Source of the DNA: Cymbomonas tetramitiformis | Taxonomy: Eukaryota > Chlorophyta > Pyramimonadophyceae > Pyramimonadales > Pyramimonadaceae | Reading direction: 5' to 3' | NCBI GenBank assembly: GCA_001247695.2 | Contig: LGRX02025929.1 | Span: 1 to 64,000 of the forward strand | Length of the DNA: 64,000 bases | In this document: piece by piece, positions 32,302-43,870 of the stretch | How positions within the stretch are numbered: the stretch's first letter is position 1 | Layout: each line of letters begins with the position of its first letter | Notes under the pieces: generated by a model | Told to the model about the DNA's origin: nothing | Seen by the model: the letters and a program-made list of their open reading frames with translations, nothing else | Databases searched by the model: none | Translations under genes and position numbers: made by a program

Positions 32302-32448
32302 TCACGTACAATTCCTAATATAGGCAACCTGATTCACCATTGTCTTCGCGTACTCGTCGAAGCTGAACACATCCTCCTTCACTGCCGTGGAGCCTCTTGC
32401 CACGAACAACGCCACACCTAACAAAGCAATTCCGATACAAACGCGCAT
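32302..32448 (-). CDS. signal-peptide first exon of a secreted protein
   Basis: ATG at 32,448 on the minus strand opens MRVCIGIALLGVALFVARGS, a textbook secretory signal: basic n-region, hydrophobic core of about 12 residues, then small residues. TAVKEDVFSFDEYAKTMVNQ follows. The frame stops at 32,302, but a CAG-GTTGCC donor at 32,339/32,338 would end the exon after NQ. The FSFDEYAK segment is reminiscent of the propeptide start of papain-type proteases, but that is too short to call. A 13-bp-arm palindrome lies about 60 bp upstream. Later exons are not identified. Confidence 0.5.
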   Translation of the reverse strand: MRVCIGIALLGVALFVARGSTAVKEDVFSFDEYAKTMVNQVAYIRNCT

Positions 32449-32507
32449 CTTGAACAGGAGAACGAAAACTCAAAGGAAATATGATAGCGTTCGCAAGTTT
32501 TACATCA

Positions 32508-32535
32508 AGCAGATATCATCTCGATGATATCTGCT
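32508..32535. promoter_or_regulatory. perfect 13-bp-arm palindrome upstream of the signal-peptide exon
   Basis: AGCAGATATCATC-TC-GATGATATCTGCT is a perfect inverted repeat with a 2-nt centre. It sits 60 bp upstream of the ATG at 32,448 on the minus strand, a position that suits a dimeric regulator site. Function is inference. Confidence 0.5.
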
Positions 32536-32539
32536 GTTT

Positions 32540-33100
32540 CTGGAGAATATGGACGATGTGCCCGAGAGTTTGCCAGTTTATAATTTAATAGAACTCATGT
32601 TCTCTTGTCGTTGTCGGTTGTGTCCGTTCTCTGTTCATGTGTCTCTTCCGATCGCCGATCGTGATCTGTTATCGAAGATCGCAAATCGGGGCTCGATGCA
32701 TCCATTTCTTATTTCTTTTATTTGGTTTTCTTGATAAATGCGAACAGGACTACAGGAGTCGCGCTCCAGTCCATCTGCATCGTACACGAGGGCAATGTCG
32801 GCAATCGTGGCCGTAAATCAACCTCGACGTAAGCACCGACGGGGAGGCGAACCAGGGCGACTCAGAGCCTGCCTGTCACCAATCAATTGCGGACATTTCG
32901 GACGCCATGTCTTGGCCAAACCAAGATTTTCTTTTTTTTAAATCACCTATATTTTTTAAACCCATTTTTCGGTGTACCACCTATATTTTTGTGCAGCATA
33001 TGCCATAAAAAACTTTGACAACGGAATGCCACTTGTTCGGAAGATGAATATCCCTCCCTCAAGAACTTTCGCCGCACCGGGGCTTCTTATCAATCAAGGA
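32540..33100. other. no gene recognised
   Basis: Mixed sequence. The right part, just before the retroelement, has a repeated ACC-ACCTATATTTTT phrase at about 32,944 and 32,980. The 5' boundary of the retroelement relic lies at about 33,050-33,105. Confidence 0.45.
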
Positions 33101-33104
33101 AGAT

Positions 33105-35433
33105 ATCCAAAACCCTAGTAGCACATCTGCTGAAATTGCGGGACTGCGATTCTTACTCACAGAACAAAAAGAGAAACTCCTCAAATCCATGACTCCAATG
33201 GTACATGCCATTGACTCCATGGCCGCAATATCTGCTGTAACAAAGGATGGCAGATCCATGAGTGCCCGGGACAAATTACGTGAAGCTAATCGCAGAGATG
33301 TGCAGGCTGTTCGCCTACTGTTAGAAGAACTTGGCTTCTACAGTGAAGGAGACCACAGTAAAATCATCCTTAAATGGATCAGGGGTCACAATAATGACAA
33401 AGTCCATGACAGAGTGGACCGTACTGCCAAAAGAGCCTCATTCAGAGGGGGTTGTTTAGACATCTCCCGCTACGACCCTGCCGAGGAACTGCCCTTCTCT
33501 CTATTCTTTTTTGAGGTCCCTATTTTAGGTGATATCCGCAGCCACATTAGAAGAATCCAACGTCTCTCACACTATCATAATTGGAGAACTCTACGCAGTC
33601 TCAAGGGAAGTACTTGAGGATGCTCAACGAGAATAACATTACCCCCACTAAAGACATTTCCAAAATAACACCTAAAGCTTTTACTGCTTCTAGAAGCAGA
33701 GAACTTCTGGGTCTCCAAGCCTCTCCAGCACGTTTATTTAAACTGGGGAAAATCGAAACTTAAAACTGCCCCCACTGCCACCAGAATACAAAATGCACCT
33801 TCGAACACATCCAACTTGAATGCTCAGGACATAATAATAGTTTGTATAATCTTAGAACAACCCAGGATGTCGAACTAAGGAAAATCATTGCTGAAGAAAT
33901 CTCAGAAAAGCCTAAACTCCTAAACCCTGGAAAAGGTACCACATACATCAAAACACGGCCATCGAAACTTTTCCCACTTGCTGACCTAAGACAGGAAATG
34001 AATGAGGAATTGTACTTACACGCTCTCCCGGAAGCTAGCATGTACCGACCATCAAGTTCAAAAAAGAATACCATTGCTGTGACCGCTAAACCCGAAGTGG
34101 ACCATGTCACGGGAACAATTAAATATCCCGAACTCCAATATGTCCAAAAGAAAGAGTTTTGGAAACTTTTGGCCTGGCACCGCCTTTCCAACAAAGCAGT
34201 CCCATGCTCACTGGCGGAGTACTCGAATAGGGCACACGATATTCATGAAGCACTCAATGCATGTAAGTTTGAATCGGGAGATCCTAAAAACTGCTACGCA
34301 ATCAGAAGAAGCCTCTTAGATATTTTGGTGGATGACAGAAACCTGGACAAAAACGGTTGTGAACTTTTCTCCAACCCACTAAATGCCCACCCTAGAATCC
34401 ACTCGAGAAGATGCATACCCACCACAAGAATGAAAAAAGCCCTCAGGCCCTTCTGCCATCATGGGAAAATTGGCTTTGATGGTCTCGCTTGGGATGCCTA
34501 CGTGGACCCGATAACAGGCATTGGCAGAATCGTTTATGGAAATCCCCCCTTCGATGGGAAAGATAAGGGCAAATCTTCGGCGGTTATGACTACCTTGGAA
34601 ATGGGACATAAAGCGGCCAACACCGTCCCTGGATTTTCAGGAACATGGATCCTTCCGCTGTCTCCCAAAAACCAAAAAAGATGGTTCGATAAAGGCTTTA
34701 AACTTGTTTTCAGATTCCCACATAACACTATCCCATTTATCCCACATGGCTATTGGACGGGTGATGACCCCTACGTTCTTCCAGGGGGTGGATGCTATAA
34801 GGATGACTTTTCGGATGTTGTTATCATAGCTATAGACAGTGCACCCAGTGATACCCAACCAGCCTTTGACTGGAGGCCTACACGGAAAAAGATTGCCAGA
34901 TGGTTCCTTAAGAATGTCCTTCCCAAGTCCAGAGTCACGAAGAAGAGGCTCGAATAGACGAATACACAGGAGTCAGCCCTGATATTTGGAATGAAGTTCT
35001 GAACGAAAGCGGCAAGGTACTTCCCTCTTCGCTTTGACCATGGTCCACTCAAGACCCTCCTTATCATCAGAGTGATATTGAGCCCTATTATGGTGGTCAC
35101 CACGACACGACAATCACCAATGCTAATTCCAAGCCCTTCATAAGCACCGTGAAATGGCCCAAAGTTCTTACACTCATGGGATACTTCCCTCCTCTTTTTG
35201 GTACTGTCCTCAACACGATAGGTGTTCCACGTGGTAAGATTAAACCACTCCTCAAAAAACTTTCAAGAATTTGTAGGCAACACACCAAAAACAGGCGAGA
35301 CGTGTTTCTGTTAAACACCACCACCACCTTAAACATTGACCCACATACAGTTGACATCTCGAGCAATGAAACCATGACAGAAACTCAAGCCGTGCAACAG
35401 TCAAACGATTTTCTTCAAACCCTCTTGCAATAA
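33105..35433 (+). pseudogene. retroelement relic: RNase H, CCHC finger, methyltransferase-like domain, conserved C-terminal domain
   Basis: Frames in order. (1) RNase H, 33,105-33,475: SAEIAGLRFLL supplies the conserved Glu, HAIDSMAAISA the Asp, and LKWIRGHNNDKVHDRVDRTA the His/Asp end. The first Asp and all reverse transcriptase are missing, so it is 5'-truncated. (2) After a frame change near 33,600 and an in-frame TAA at 33,761, a finger CPHCHQNTKCTFEHIQLEC, as found after RNase H or RT in LINE-type elements. (3) From 33,842 a 371-codon stretch with CELFSNPLNAHPRIHSRR, FDGLAWDAYVDP and RIVYGNPPFDGKDKG, then GTWILPLSPKNQKRWF. The NPPF motif and its setting match adenine-methyltransferase-fold (Dam-like) domains found in some retroelements. 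(4) Past 34,957, after a frame change and a TGA at about 35,036, KWPKVLTLMGYFPPLFG and GKIKPLLKKLSRICRQH to 35,433. Parts (3)-(4) have a homologue at 59.7-60.2 kb. The copy cannot be functional as it stands. Confidence 0.75.
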
Positions 35434-35499
35434 TTCTCAGAAGTCTTGCAATGTAAGATGGGTTGGGAGCTGGGAGTGTAAAACTCCCGGCTCCCAAGG

Positions 35500-36393
35500 C
35501 TATGTTCGGATAAACGTGACCCCCCCGGACGTAATTTACGCGTATTTACGTGTTTCCGGAGTTTTGAGATTTACCCGTAATACGTAATGCACTATGGAGA
35601 AAATAGGATTACATCCCAACGGACATATTCACATATAATGAGAGAAAACCCTGCAATAATGACATTTCTGATTACTTATCTACGGTATTTACGATTCGCG
35701 GTAACCTTCACGCATTAGGGCCCCCGACATATGAACATAGAACATATTGTACAGAAGTACTCGAGTGCACGGCACAGGAGTTAGCGAGGAGAGCAGGTAT
35801 CAGCGAATCAGCTTGTGGGCCCAATGCAAGTAGACGAATCCATTGCAAATTTGAAATACGGTATTCAAATATGAGGAATTAATCTGCTACTATCTGCAGA
35901 GTAATTCATATGCATCGATGCGACATGCAATAACGAAGCACGTAAGGAAGGAAAGCAACTAAGCAAAGTTGTGGTGCATAGGCGATAACTGTATGACTGT
36001 GATTCAACCTAACTACCTATCTACCTAGCTAACAAGTGAAAGGAATAGGTGCACGAATGGCGTGCCCAGAGATTGCAGACACACGAGTGGGCTCCACTTG
36101 TTCAGGCGCCACGCGCCTAGTATGTTGCTCCTGGATGCTTCCCCAAGTCCTAGGTTTTCCGTTTTGTGTGCGAGATAGCTGATATCGTTCTGTTTTCTGT
36201 TTTGTGTGTCGACGGTAGATCGATATCGCAGGCCAACCAGATCCCTTGGAGGGCTTGGAGGGCTCGAAATGACGTAAAATCGCGATTTTACGTGGTACAC
36301 GTAAAATATGGCCGAAATCGAGGCTCGTGTAAATTATATTTACGTGTTTCCGGATTTTTGAGATTTACGCGTAACGCGTTTATCCGAACATAG
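35500..36393. mobile_element. 894-bp TIR element with near-perfect 9-bp direct repeats
   Basis: The left end CTATGTTCGGATAAACG (35,500-35,516) and the right end (36,377-36,393) are exact reverse complements. Outside them CTCCCAAGG (35,491-35,499) and CTCCCAACG (36,394-36,402) match at 8 of 9 positions, as expected for a 9-bp target duplication such as Mutator-like elements make. A TACGTGTTTCCGG and TTTTGAGATTTAC block sits near both ends in direct orientation. No transposase is present. Confidence 0.7.
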
Positions 36394-36402
36394 CTCCCAA
36401 CG

Positions 36403-36915
36403 AGACCCCAAGGGGAGGGGCCGTCCCCCCCTCCTCCCCGCCACCCCCTCCCCCGCCCACACTTGCCACCTTCCTCAACGTCTCCAAACCCCCTTTTTCT
36501 TCGACTTCCCTCCCCACCGCTCAGATTCAGCCACCCCTCCACTCACCCGGCCATGGCTGCTTCCCCCACCTTCTAGAGTTTTTTATTGCCTAGCACTTAG
36601 CTTTTTCTCTAGATGTCACCTTGCTGGAAAGTGGGTGAGCCCTTTTGTGGGCGCGCTATAGCAGAGGGAGTAGCCCCTGGTGTTTTCACTAGCCTGCTTT
36701 GCAGAGACTCCGCACTCTCAGGACTTTGTCCCCTTTGCTAGCGTAAATGTTTTATTATTATTTTTTTTATTTTTTTTGCCAATTTTTTTGGCATGCCTAT
36801 ATTTTGATGAAAATTTTCCCCCTTTTTTCGGAGCTGCTCAGCCCTAAGCGAGCCGTTGCGCGAGGCGCGGAGGTGCGGAGGTGCGGAGGCAGGGAGGCAG
36901 GGAGGCGCGGAGGCG
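36403..36915. other. no gene; pyrimidine-rich then T-rich tract
   Basis: C-rich tract to about 36,540, then mixed sequence, a T-run near 36,750-36,790 and a GGAGGCGCGGAGGCGG purine-rich repeat at 36,865-36,925. Confidence 0.5.
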
Positions 36916-36919
36916 GGGA

Positions 36920-37325
36920 GGCGAAATAGTGTGTCGCGGTGAGATGATATGTCGCGGTGAGATGATATGTCGCGGTGAGATGATATGTCGCGGTGAAATA
37001 ATGTGTTGCTGTGAGATGATATGTCGCGGTGAGATTATATGTCGCGGTGAAATATTGTGTCGCGGTGAGATGATATGTCGCGGCGAAATAATGTGTCGCG
37101 GTGAAATAATATGTTGCGGTGAAATAATATGTCGCGGTGAGATGATATGTCGCGGTGAGATGATATGTCGCTGAAATCATGTGTCGCGAGATGATATGTT
37201 GCGGTGAAATCATGTGTCGCGGTGAGATGATATGTCGCGGTGAGATGATATGTCGCGGTGAGATGATATGTCGCGGTGAAATAATGTGTCGCGGCGTGAG
37301 ATGATATGTCGCGGTGAAATAATGT
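36920..37325. repeat. 18-bp minisatellite, more than 20 copies
   Basis: The unit GTCGCGGTGAGATGATAT, with variants GTGAAATAATGT, runs for about 400 bp. The 18-bp length keeps frames open on both strands, which explains the long ATY/CRGEMI-type open frames here. Confidence 0.95.
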
Positions 37326-37470
37326 GGTTACATTTAAAACATGTTATTTCATTTGTTACATTTTCAACAGGTTATTACATTTAAAACATGTTATTTCATT
37401 TGCAATAGGTTATTACATTTCCAGCGAGGGTTATTACGTTGAAAACAGGTTATTCCATTTGCAAAACAGC
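37325..37470. repeat. tandem TTACATTTAAAACATGTTATTTC repeat
   Basis: About five imperfect units of ACAGGTTATTACATTT and AAAACATGTTATTTCATTTG follow directly after the 18-bp array. Confidence 0.75.
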
Positions 37471-37799
37471 AATCCCACTTTCTACTACTCACAACTCGAC
37501 AGCCGACAGCTTACGATCGGTGTCATGTCATGTCATGCCATGCTCATGTCACGCTAGTAACCGTGACATAGTCAGATTTTCGACGATTTTGAGGGAAATT
37601 TTGATCGATGAGGGTCCAACTTTAAAATTTTGATGTGGGGGGGGATATTTTCCCAACGGACCCCCTATATTTTTCGAAATTTTGACATTTTTTTTGTGCT
37701 GAATTTTCACCTATATTTTGAATAGAATTTTGAAAATTTCTTGGTCGGGCCAAGCCATGTCACCTCCCGCCACTCAGCGCCCTGTCACCTCCCGTCAGT

Positions 37800-38050
<251 letters not shown>

Positions 38051-38059
38051 AATGAGCGT

Positions 38060-39190
38060 TATCGACGAACACTCGAACAGAGGAACCTTCGCTAGCGTAG
38101 CGGTGCATTTGATTTCGCGGGGGTATTGCATTATCGATTATGATTATTTGCGCAGTTTTCGGTTGTGAGGCTGGTGGAAGCGAACCCTAAAAACTCCCAC
38201 TGGATTAAACATATCTTATTAGTGAGGTGGACACGCGGCTTACTTCTCTTTCGTTTGGCACAGTCAAGCGTTTCATTCCGTTGACATATTTGTCCGTGCA
38301 TCCTAAGCAGGTATCCACGAGGAAGTGGAGGAGAGCGCTGCACTCATCCCATCGCTCCCTCTCTACCGCAGTCCTCCTCCTCCTCCTCTTCGCCTCGCCT
38401 CCTCCTCCTCCTTCACGAGCGTACGCAGTGTTTCCCGCTCTTTGTTTACTACATATCCCATTCACGTTCCAAATCTCCAAGTGGTGAGGTGTTGCAAACT
38501 GTGCCACCGATCTCATCTGACCCTCTAGGAAACCACTGGAAGTTCTCCGAGTTCGTCCTCCGCTTTCGAATAACGAATAACGCTTACGTGGAACGCAGCT
38601 CGTTAACCCGTTCGCACACTTGCACGTCTTCTCCCTCCAAGTTGACAGGCGGCCCAACGGAACCTTACCACAAGGCCCACGAACCGATTGAGTTTCTTCC
38701 ACGGTGAGTGCTGCTTCTTGATGACTCCATCGAATAGCCGAAGGTTAGCCTAACCAGTACGCACCATGCACACATTAAGCTATGAGCTTTCGTCACAATG
38801 TACCATTTGTGACCGCAGACTCGCAGAGACCCTGCGATCAACATAGCCACAGCCAAACCATCGTCGAGCACCTTCCAACGACGAGTTCCTCCTCCTTGCT
38901 TCCTACGCAACCGCTGCCAGTTTCGCTTCCTCATGGACCAAGCACGACCAAGCACGCCCAAAACTCTAGTGACGTAATATCAGATCTTTAGTTTAGGGTT
39001 TACACCCACCTCGTGCGTTGCGTCGCGTTGCGCACCAGCCCACGCCCTTTTCATTCACAAGGGTACCCATGCCTTTGAAAGGCCTTGCACACTTATTCAT
39101 TCACATGAGTCCACACCCACCCACCTACCTACCTACCTACCGACACACACAAGTAGGTGTCGCCCCATCTAAGTCTTTGGGTGGTGCCTG
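38060..39190. other. no firm gene; one weak minus-strand exon candidate
   Basis: A minus-strand frame (38,702-38,205) contains LLHFLVDTCLGCTDKYVNGM and KRLTVPNEREVSRVSTS, which look protein-like. Its N-terminal half is of arbitrary composition and overlaps an open frame on the other strand. No splice structure or domain supports it. A CCTACCTA/ACACAC microsatellite lies at about 39,110-39,150. Confidence 0.3.
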
Positions 39191-39207
39191 TCTTTGCTAT
39201 TCGTAGA

Positions 39208-39319
39208 TGGCGTATCGCGAGACAGGAGCGGAACAATCTCTCGGCACATCAGAAGATCAGGGAAGAGAGCAATCCCCAGGTGCGCCGGAAGATCAAGGCG
39301 GAGATGCACGACAAGAACA
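39208..39319 (+). CDS. possible exon with charged helix
   Basis: Between an acceptor-like TTGCTATTCGTAG and a donor-like AACAG-GTAGTT, one frame reads RIARQERNNLSAHQKIREES and NPQVRRKIKAEMHDKN, a charged, helix-prone sequence. A second frame beginning with an ATG (MAYRETGAEQSLGTSEDQGR) is also open. I cannot link it to other exons and recognise no family. Confidence 0.3.
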
Positions 39320-40850
39320 GGTAGTTACCATACCTTTAGCTGTACATATAAACAGATAGACAGATATGCAATGCACATAGGGTCATTCCTGAGCTGCCAG
39401 CCCTCCTGGAGTCATCTCCCTTCGCAATTTGCCCCCCATGCGCTCCATAGGGTCAACCCTAGATGCTACCAGCCCTCCCTGAGTAATCTCCCGCCGCAAT
39501 GCACCCTCATGCACTCCATAGGGTCAACCAAATATGAAAATACATTAATGCGTTATATGTGTCCATGCAATGAGCCACGTGACACCGTGCTACACACGTG
39601 CATATTCCCCTTTGGTAGCCACTCACCCACACCCACCCACACCAAGTCATCTCCCTTACCTCCCTTCGCAAAGCCCCCTCACGCGTTCCTTATGTCAACC
39701 TTATATGCAAATATATTGTCGAGTTATGCAAATATATTGTTGAGTTATGCAAATATATTGATGAGTTATATGTGCATATGTAATGAGCCACGCGACACCG
39801 CATCATGCCATCCACGCGCATATTCACCTTTGGTAGCCACTCACCCACACCCATGTGGGCTCTTTCGGGCCCTCCTGCACGGGGCTGAACCCTCGCCGCC
39901 TTTGCCTTGGGGAAAATAATTTTTTGGGAAGCGTTTGCCGTGCTGAGGGGTAAGACCCCCCCAAACGGCTCGGGCTGCTTGAGGCGCCGGTTGGTTGTGG
40001 TTTGGGCCTGGGCCCGTGAGCACGGATCCACGCTTCTTGCGTGGTGGTCGTCGCTCGCCGTTGCTCTCTACAATCCAGACCTTTCCTGGGATTTCTTGGC
40101 ATCCGTGTTGGGGTTCTTTGTACAGAGCGTTGGCCGCTACCTTGATCGGCGGGGACCTCAGTTGTGTGTCTTTGGGCTTTCATGAGTATGGATACTGAGG
40201 AAGATATGACAATCAGGCGAATGAGGGGTGTGTTGATGGTGGTGGATCGGCTGGGCAGGGTGTTGGCCTAGGGAGCGTGAGGGCAGGGGTGCTTCGGATG
40301 GGCACTCAGGTGGAGATGCATTGCCCGGGGAGCGTGATTGGTTTGGTGGCCGGGTGGGGGAGGGGGCATGGAGGAGGGGGCAACAGTGATGTTTTGATGG
40401 GAACCCAATGAGAGAGAAAAGGTGTTTCTTGAGCGAGAGGCAAGGGGCCCAGGAGTGTATGATGGCCACTTCATCAGGGGGACGATGGTCGAGGTGTTGC
40501 GGTGGAGGATGCTGACAATTGGGATTGGGAAGCCGAGAAGGGCTTGCTCGTGAGTTGGAGGCTGCTGGATTGGGTGGTTGGGGGGGAGGGGTGGCAGGAC
40601 AGGTGGATAGTGGTGGGGCCACGGAGGTTGAGGGCGTTTGGGGAGGAGGGTTGGAAGCGGGGGTGGTGGAAGTGAGGCGTGAGGTTGCTGCAGCAAATGC
40701 GAGCGGGGCGGGAGAGCCATCGAAAGCGCTGGGAGGTGCATTAAGGAGGGTAGGTGGGCCGCTGTAGCCCGGAGGGTAGCAGGCGGGGGGCGGGACAGCG
40801 GGTGGGGGCGGTGGTGTGCTTCGTTCCTGGATGCTTGGTGGGGGCCGGGG
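39320..40850. other. no gene; repeats and low-complexity sequence
   Basis: Two related blocks around GGGTCA and CAGCCCTCC (39,380-39,450 and 39,450-39,525), a triple GAGTTATGCAAATATATTG repeat at about 39,720-39,770, and paired ATATTC(C/A)CCTTTGGTAGCCA segments at 39,602 and 39,821. A G-rich tract runs from 40,200 to 40,850, whose minus-strand frame is Pro-rich low complexity. Confidence 0.5.
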
Positions 40851-40859
40851 GAAGCAGCC

Positions 40860-42390
40860 TTGATGGAGCATTTCCAGCGGAGCCACCCTGATTTGTTGTC
40901 AGCAGCGGAACTAACTCGGTACCCCGAGCAGACTTGTGAGCTTATCCTTGCGGAGACGGGCCTGCACCAGCACCGGGGTCGAGGTGGGGGTTGTGTGGCT
41001 GCCTTTGCATAGGGGACCGGGAGGGCCTGGGAGAGGCGGCATGGGCGTGGCTGCAGGGGTTGAGTGTGGGCGGATGCGCTGTTAGTGACGTTCCTTCCCT
41101 GATGGCACCTAAAGAAGGCTTGGGTGTCATCTTCTTAGGCGGGGCTGTTGGTTTGGGGCCTTCAAAAGTGGGGCTGTTCAGTGAGTGTGTGATGGTCGCA
41201 CTTCAGAGGATGCGGGTGGATCCGGACGTTGAGGTGTACAAGCTGTTCTTTTTGTCCCCGCGCCTAGTGCTTCAACCGGTCCAACGTGGAAAGAAGAAGG
41301 GTGTGGCCAAGATCAGTAAGGACCGATGCACTCGCTTCCGGCGTGGTGAGTGGGAGGGGCTGTATGCGGAGGCGGATCGACGAGCTGTGGCCGAGGCGGA
41401 TGAGGAACGGGTGCTCCGAGATGCGGTGCGGTCGGTAAAGGCAGGGCAGCTGGGAAAGGGAGAGCGAAAAGGCTGGAATCGGCCAAGCTGGCATCGGCAA
41501 CGGAGGAGACGCTGGAGCAATTGTACTTTGTAGGGACGGGTAGGAGGCGGGATGTTGTAAGGGATCGTTGTCAGGAACTTCAGGAGCAGGCGCTCGAGCT
41601 GGATGAGAAGGCGTTCACTGATGTCACGTGCGACATGCCGTGGGCCTCGGGACAAGGCACATCTCAGTGGCCCTGGAAGCATTTGTGGGCGGTCCATGTC
41701 CCTGGTGGGTGAGGTGCATTGTTGGAGGTATGCAACCATCTTGCAACGGGCCGGGGCCGTGAGGAGGTGTGAGAGTGGTTGGCGGGCGCACGGTTGGTGG
41801 CATTGCTGAAGGACGACCTCGGTGTCAACACTTCGCGCAATTGCATGTGGGGAGGTTCTCCGGAAGCTCGTGGCGAAGGTTATATGGAAGTGGCTTGCGA
41901 AAGCCTTCAGGGGTCGATTTTGTCAGCGGCGGCAAGATGATGAGGATGGTGGGCTGTGGGCGGCCCAGATCCGGGTGGCGATGAAAGGAGGAGCAGATTT
42001 GGGAGACCACACTGTTCCAGGGGCCCTAGACCGGCACCCGGAGTGGGCTTGTGCCAAGGCGGATGCCAGGAATGCCTTCAATGCAGTGCACCGTGAGGCG
42101 ATGTTTGAGGCTATTGAGCGGGACTTCCCAGAGCGGTGGGCATGGACGTACCTTTGTTCAGGGTTGAGATAAAACCTTGGGTTTCGGCGGGGGAGCGTTA
42201 ATGGCTCGGTGATGCGGTATGACAAGTCAGGGGAGGGCACACAGCGGGGTGACCCCTTTGGGCCGCTTTACGTGTCGGCCCCTCTGCAGAGAGTGGATGA
42301 GCAGATTCAGGAGAGACGACGGCCGAACGGCGAACACGGAACGGATCCTTGCCTTCAGCTTCCGTTCGCTGAACAATAATACCAGACTGA
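40860..42390 (+). pseudogene. LINE-type reverse transcriptase relic
   Basis: Coding sense is scattered over several plus-strand frames. The best parts are 41,128-41,480 (VDPDVEVYKLFFLSPRLVLQ, GVAKISKDRCTRFRRGEWEG) and 41,822-42,172 (IACGEVLRKLVAKVIWKWLA, then HPEWACAKADARNAFNAVHR). A following in-frame stretch after a TAA at 42,170 reads NLGFRRGSVNGSVMRYDKSG, EGTQRGDPFGPLYVSAPLQ. KADARNAFNAV corresponds to RT motif A (first catalytic Asp), and GTQRGDPFGP to motif B. Motif C (the DD pair) is missing because the copy ends at about 42,385. Several frame changes and stops show that it is dead. The family is non-LTR in style. It differs from the retroelement at 33-35 kb as far as can be compared, since the two relics do not overlap in domains. 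Confidence 0.7.
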
Positions 42391-42692
42391 TTTCAACGCG
42401 AACACCCCTAAACACGAAAGAGAGGGATTTGCAGTAATATGCTTTCACCACACTGTTTTTTAATGTGTTGGCGAAGGAACGATAGTAAAGGATATTGATA
42501 TCAACGTCAACCTGCTGCGAGAGCATAGAATTCCCTTCTCACGATTGGATTTAATACACAAGGCAAGATCTGGAATTGTGCAACGTTACCTTCCGCCAAG
42601 TCCTTGTCCTTTGTGAGTGTAAGCATAATGTCTAGAACACACCGATACGAATAATATGCAAGTACAGTACTGCGATATTATCTAGGTTGTAC
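42391..42692. other. no gene recognised
   Basis: AT-rich spacer between the reverse transcriptase relic and the nested insertions. Confidence 0.5.
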
Positions 42693-42705
42693 GTGTATTT
42701 GTGCG

Positions 42706-43870
42706 TGTATTTGCCCTGAAGTACTGGCGGATCGCTGTGAACGGGGACGGCCGCCGGGTGGAAGTGGGTTTTGGGAGGCGGTTATCCCTGTGGTGCCATT
42801 CTGGCGGGCACTGCCTCTTGGAGAGCTCGGTAGATTCGTCTATCGTGCTGCGAGGAGAGGCAGAAGGTGGTGATGTACAACTTCTGTGTTCTCCCTTGAA
42901 TTTTGTGGGGAGCACTTAGGTGCCCGCATGTTTCCTTTTTGACATGGGGTGTCCATGCTGTGTGGTGTGACTGCATTCATGACATAACCATGGACCAACA
43001 GGTCCCATCCATCGACCGGGAGCCACTGGGGGGCATGCCAGCAGGGTCCGCTTACTCCGTTACCCAGAGACCAACAATTGTTGGGCGATGATCGGTCACA
43101 TCGTATCATCCTTCCATGCTGCCTTGCATCTGGGTTGGGAATATGTATGAGTTTGTGGTATCTTGTCACGGCCCCGCCCTGCTCTTGATTTGCTTCTCAC
43201 ATCCACTGGGATGGTGATGGGCTGGCTTTTGTTGGCCGATCTCATGCCGTTCAGTGTATTTGCCCTTTCCGTGTCCAGTGCTTCATGGTTATTACACGTG
43301 CCGGGGGACTCGTGTTCTTTGACCCAGATGTGAGGTACTGGCACGTTACTGTTAACGGGGACGGCCGTCGGGTGGAAGTGGGTTTTGGGAGGCGGTTGTC
43401 CCTGTGGTGCCATTCTGGCGGGCACTGCCTCTTGGAGAGCTCGGTGGATTCGTTTGCCTTTGCTGCAAGGAGAGGTAGAGGGTGGTGAAGTCTACGTTCT
43501 GTTTTTTCCCTTAATTTTTGTGGGGAGCACTTAGGTGCCCGCATATTTTCATTTTTTAACACGGGGTGCCCATGCTGTGTGGTGTGACTGCATTCATGGC
43601 ATAACCATGGACCAACGGGTCCCATCCATCGACCATGAGCTACTGGGGGGCATGCCAGCAAGGTCCGCTTACCCCGTAACCCCGGGACCAGCAATTGTTG
43701 AGCGATGATCGGTCACATCGTATCATCTTTCCATGCTGCTATGCATCCGGGTTGGGAATATGTATGAGTTGGTGGTATCTTGTCACGGCCCCGCCCTGCT
43801 CCTGATTTGTTTCTCACATCCACTGGGATGATGGTGGGCTGGCTTTTGTTGGCTGATCTCATGCCATTCA
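42706..43870 (+). mobile_element. retro-insertion, outer copy, flanked by GTGTATTTGTGCG
   Basis: The 13-bp phrase GTGTATTTGTGCG is present at 42,693-42,705 and again at 43,871-43,883, directly after the family 3' end (GATCTCATGCCATTCA). The outer copy consists of 42,706-42,717 plus 43,267-43,870, interrupted by a second member of the same family. Shared sequence includes ACGGGGACGGCCG, TGGTGCCATTCTGGCGGGCA and CTTGTCACGGCCCCGCCCTG. No coding region is recognised, so this may be a SINE or the 3' end of a LINE. There is no poly(A) tail. Confidence 0.75.
42718..43253 (+). mobile_element. retro-insertion, inner copy, flanked by GTGTATTTGCCCT
   Basis: This 536-bp copy sits inside the outer one. 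Its 13-bp target duplication GTGTATTTGCCCT is at 42,705-42,717 and 43,254-43,266. It starts part-way into the family (GAAGTACTGG) and ends at the common 3' end (CTCATGCCGTTCA). That makes it a 5'-truncated retrocopy that landed in an older one. Confidence 0.8.

Noticed and set aside
32302..32448. Papain-type protease propeptide
   Set aside because: Only FSFDEYAK is suggestive; no downstream exon with catalytic Cys or His was found.
40158..40886. Minus-strand Pro-rich frame of 242 codons
   Set aside because: It comes from a G-rich tract with several overlapping open frames and has no domain or splice support.
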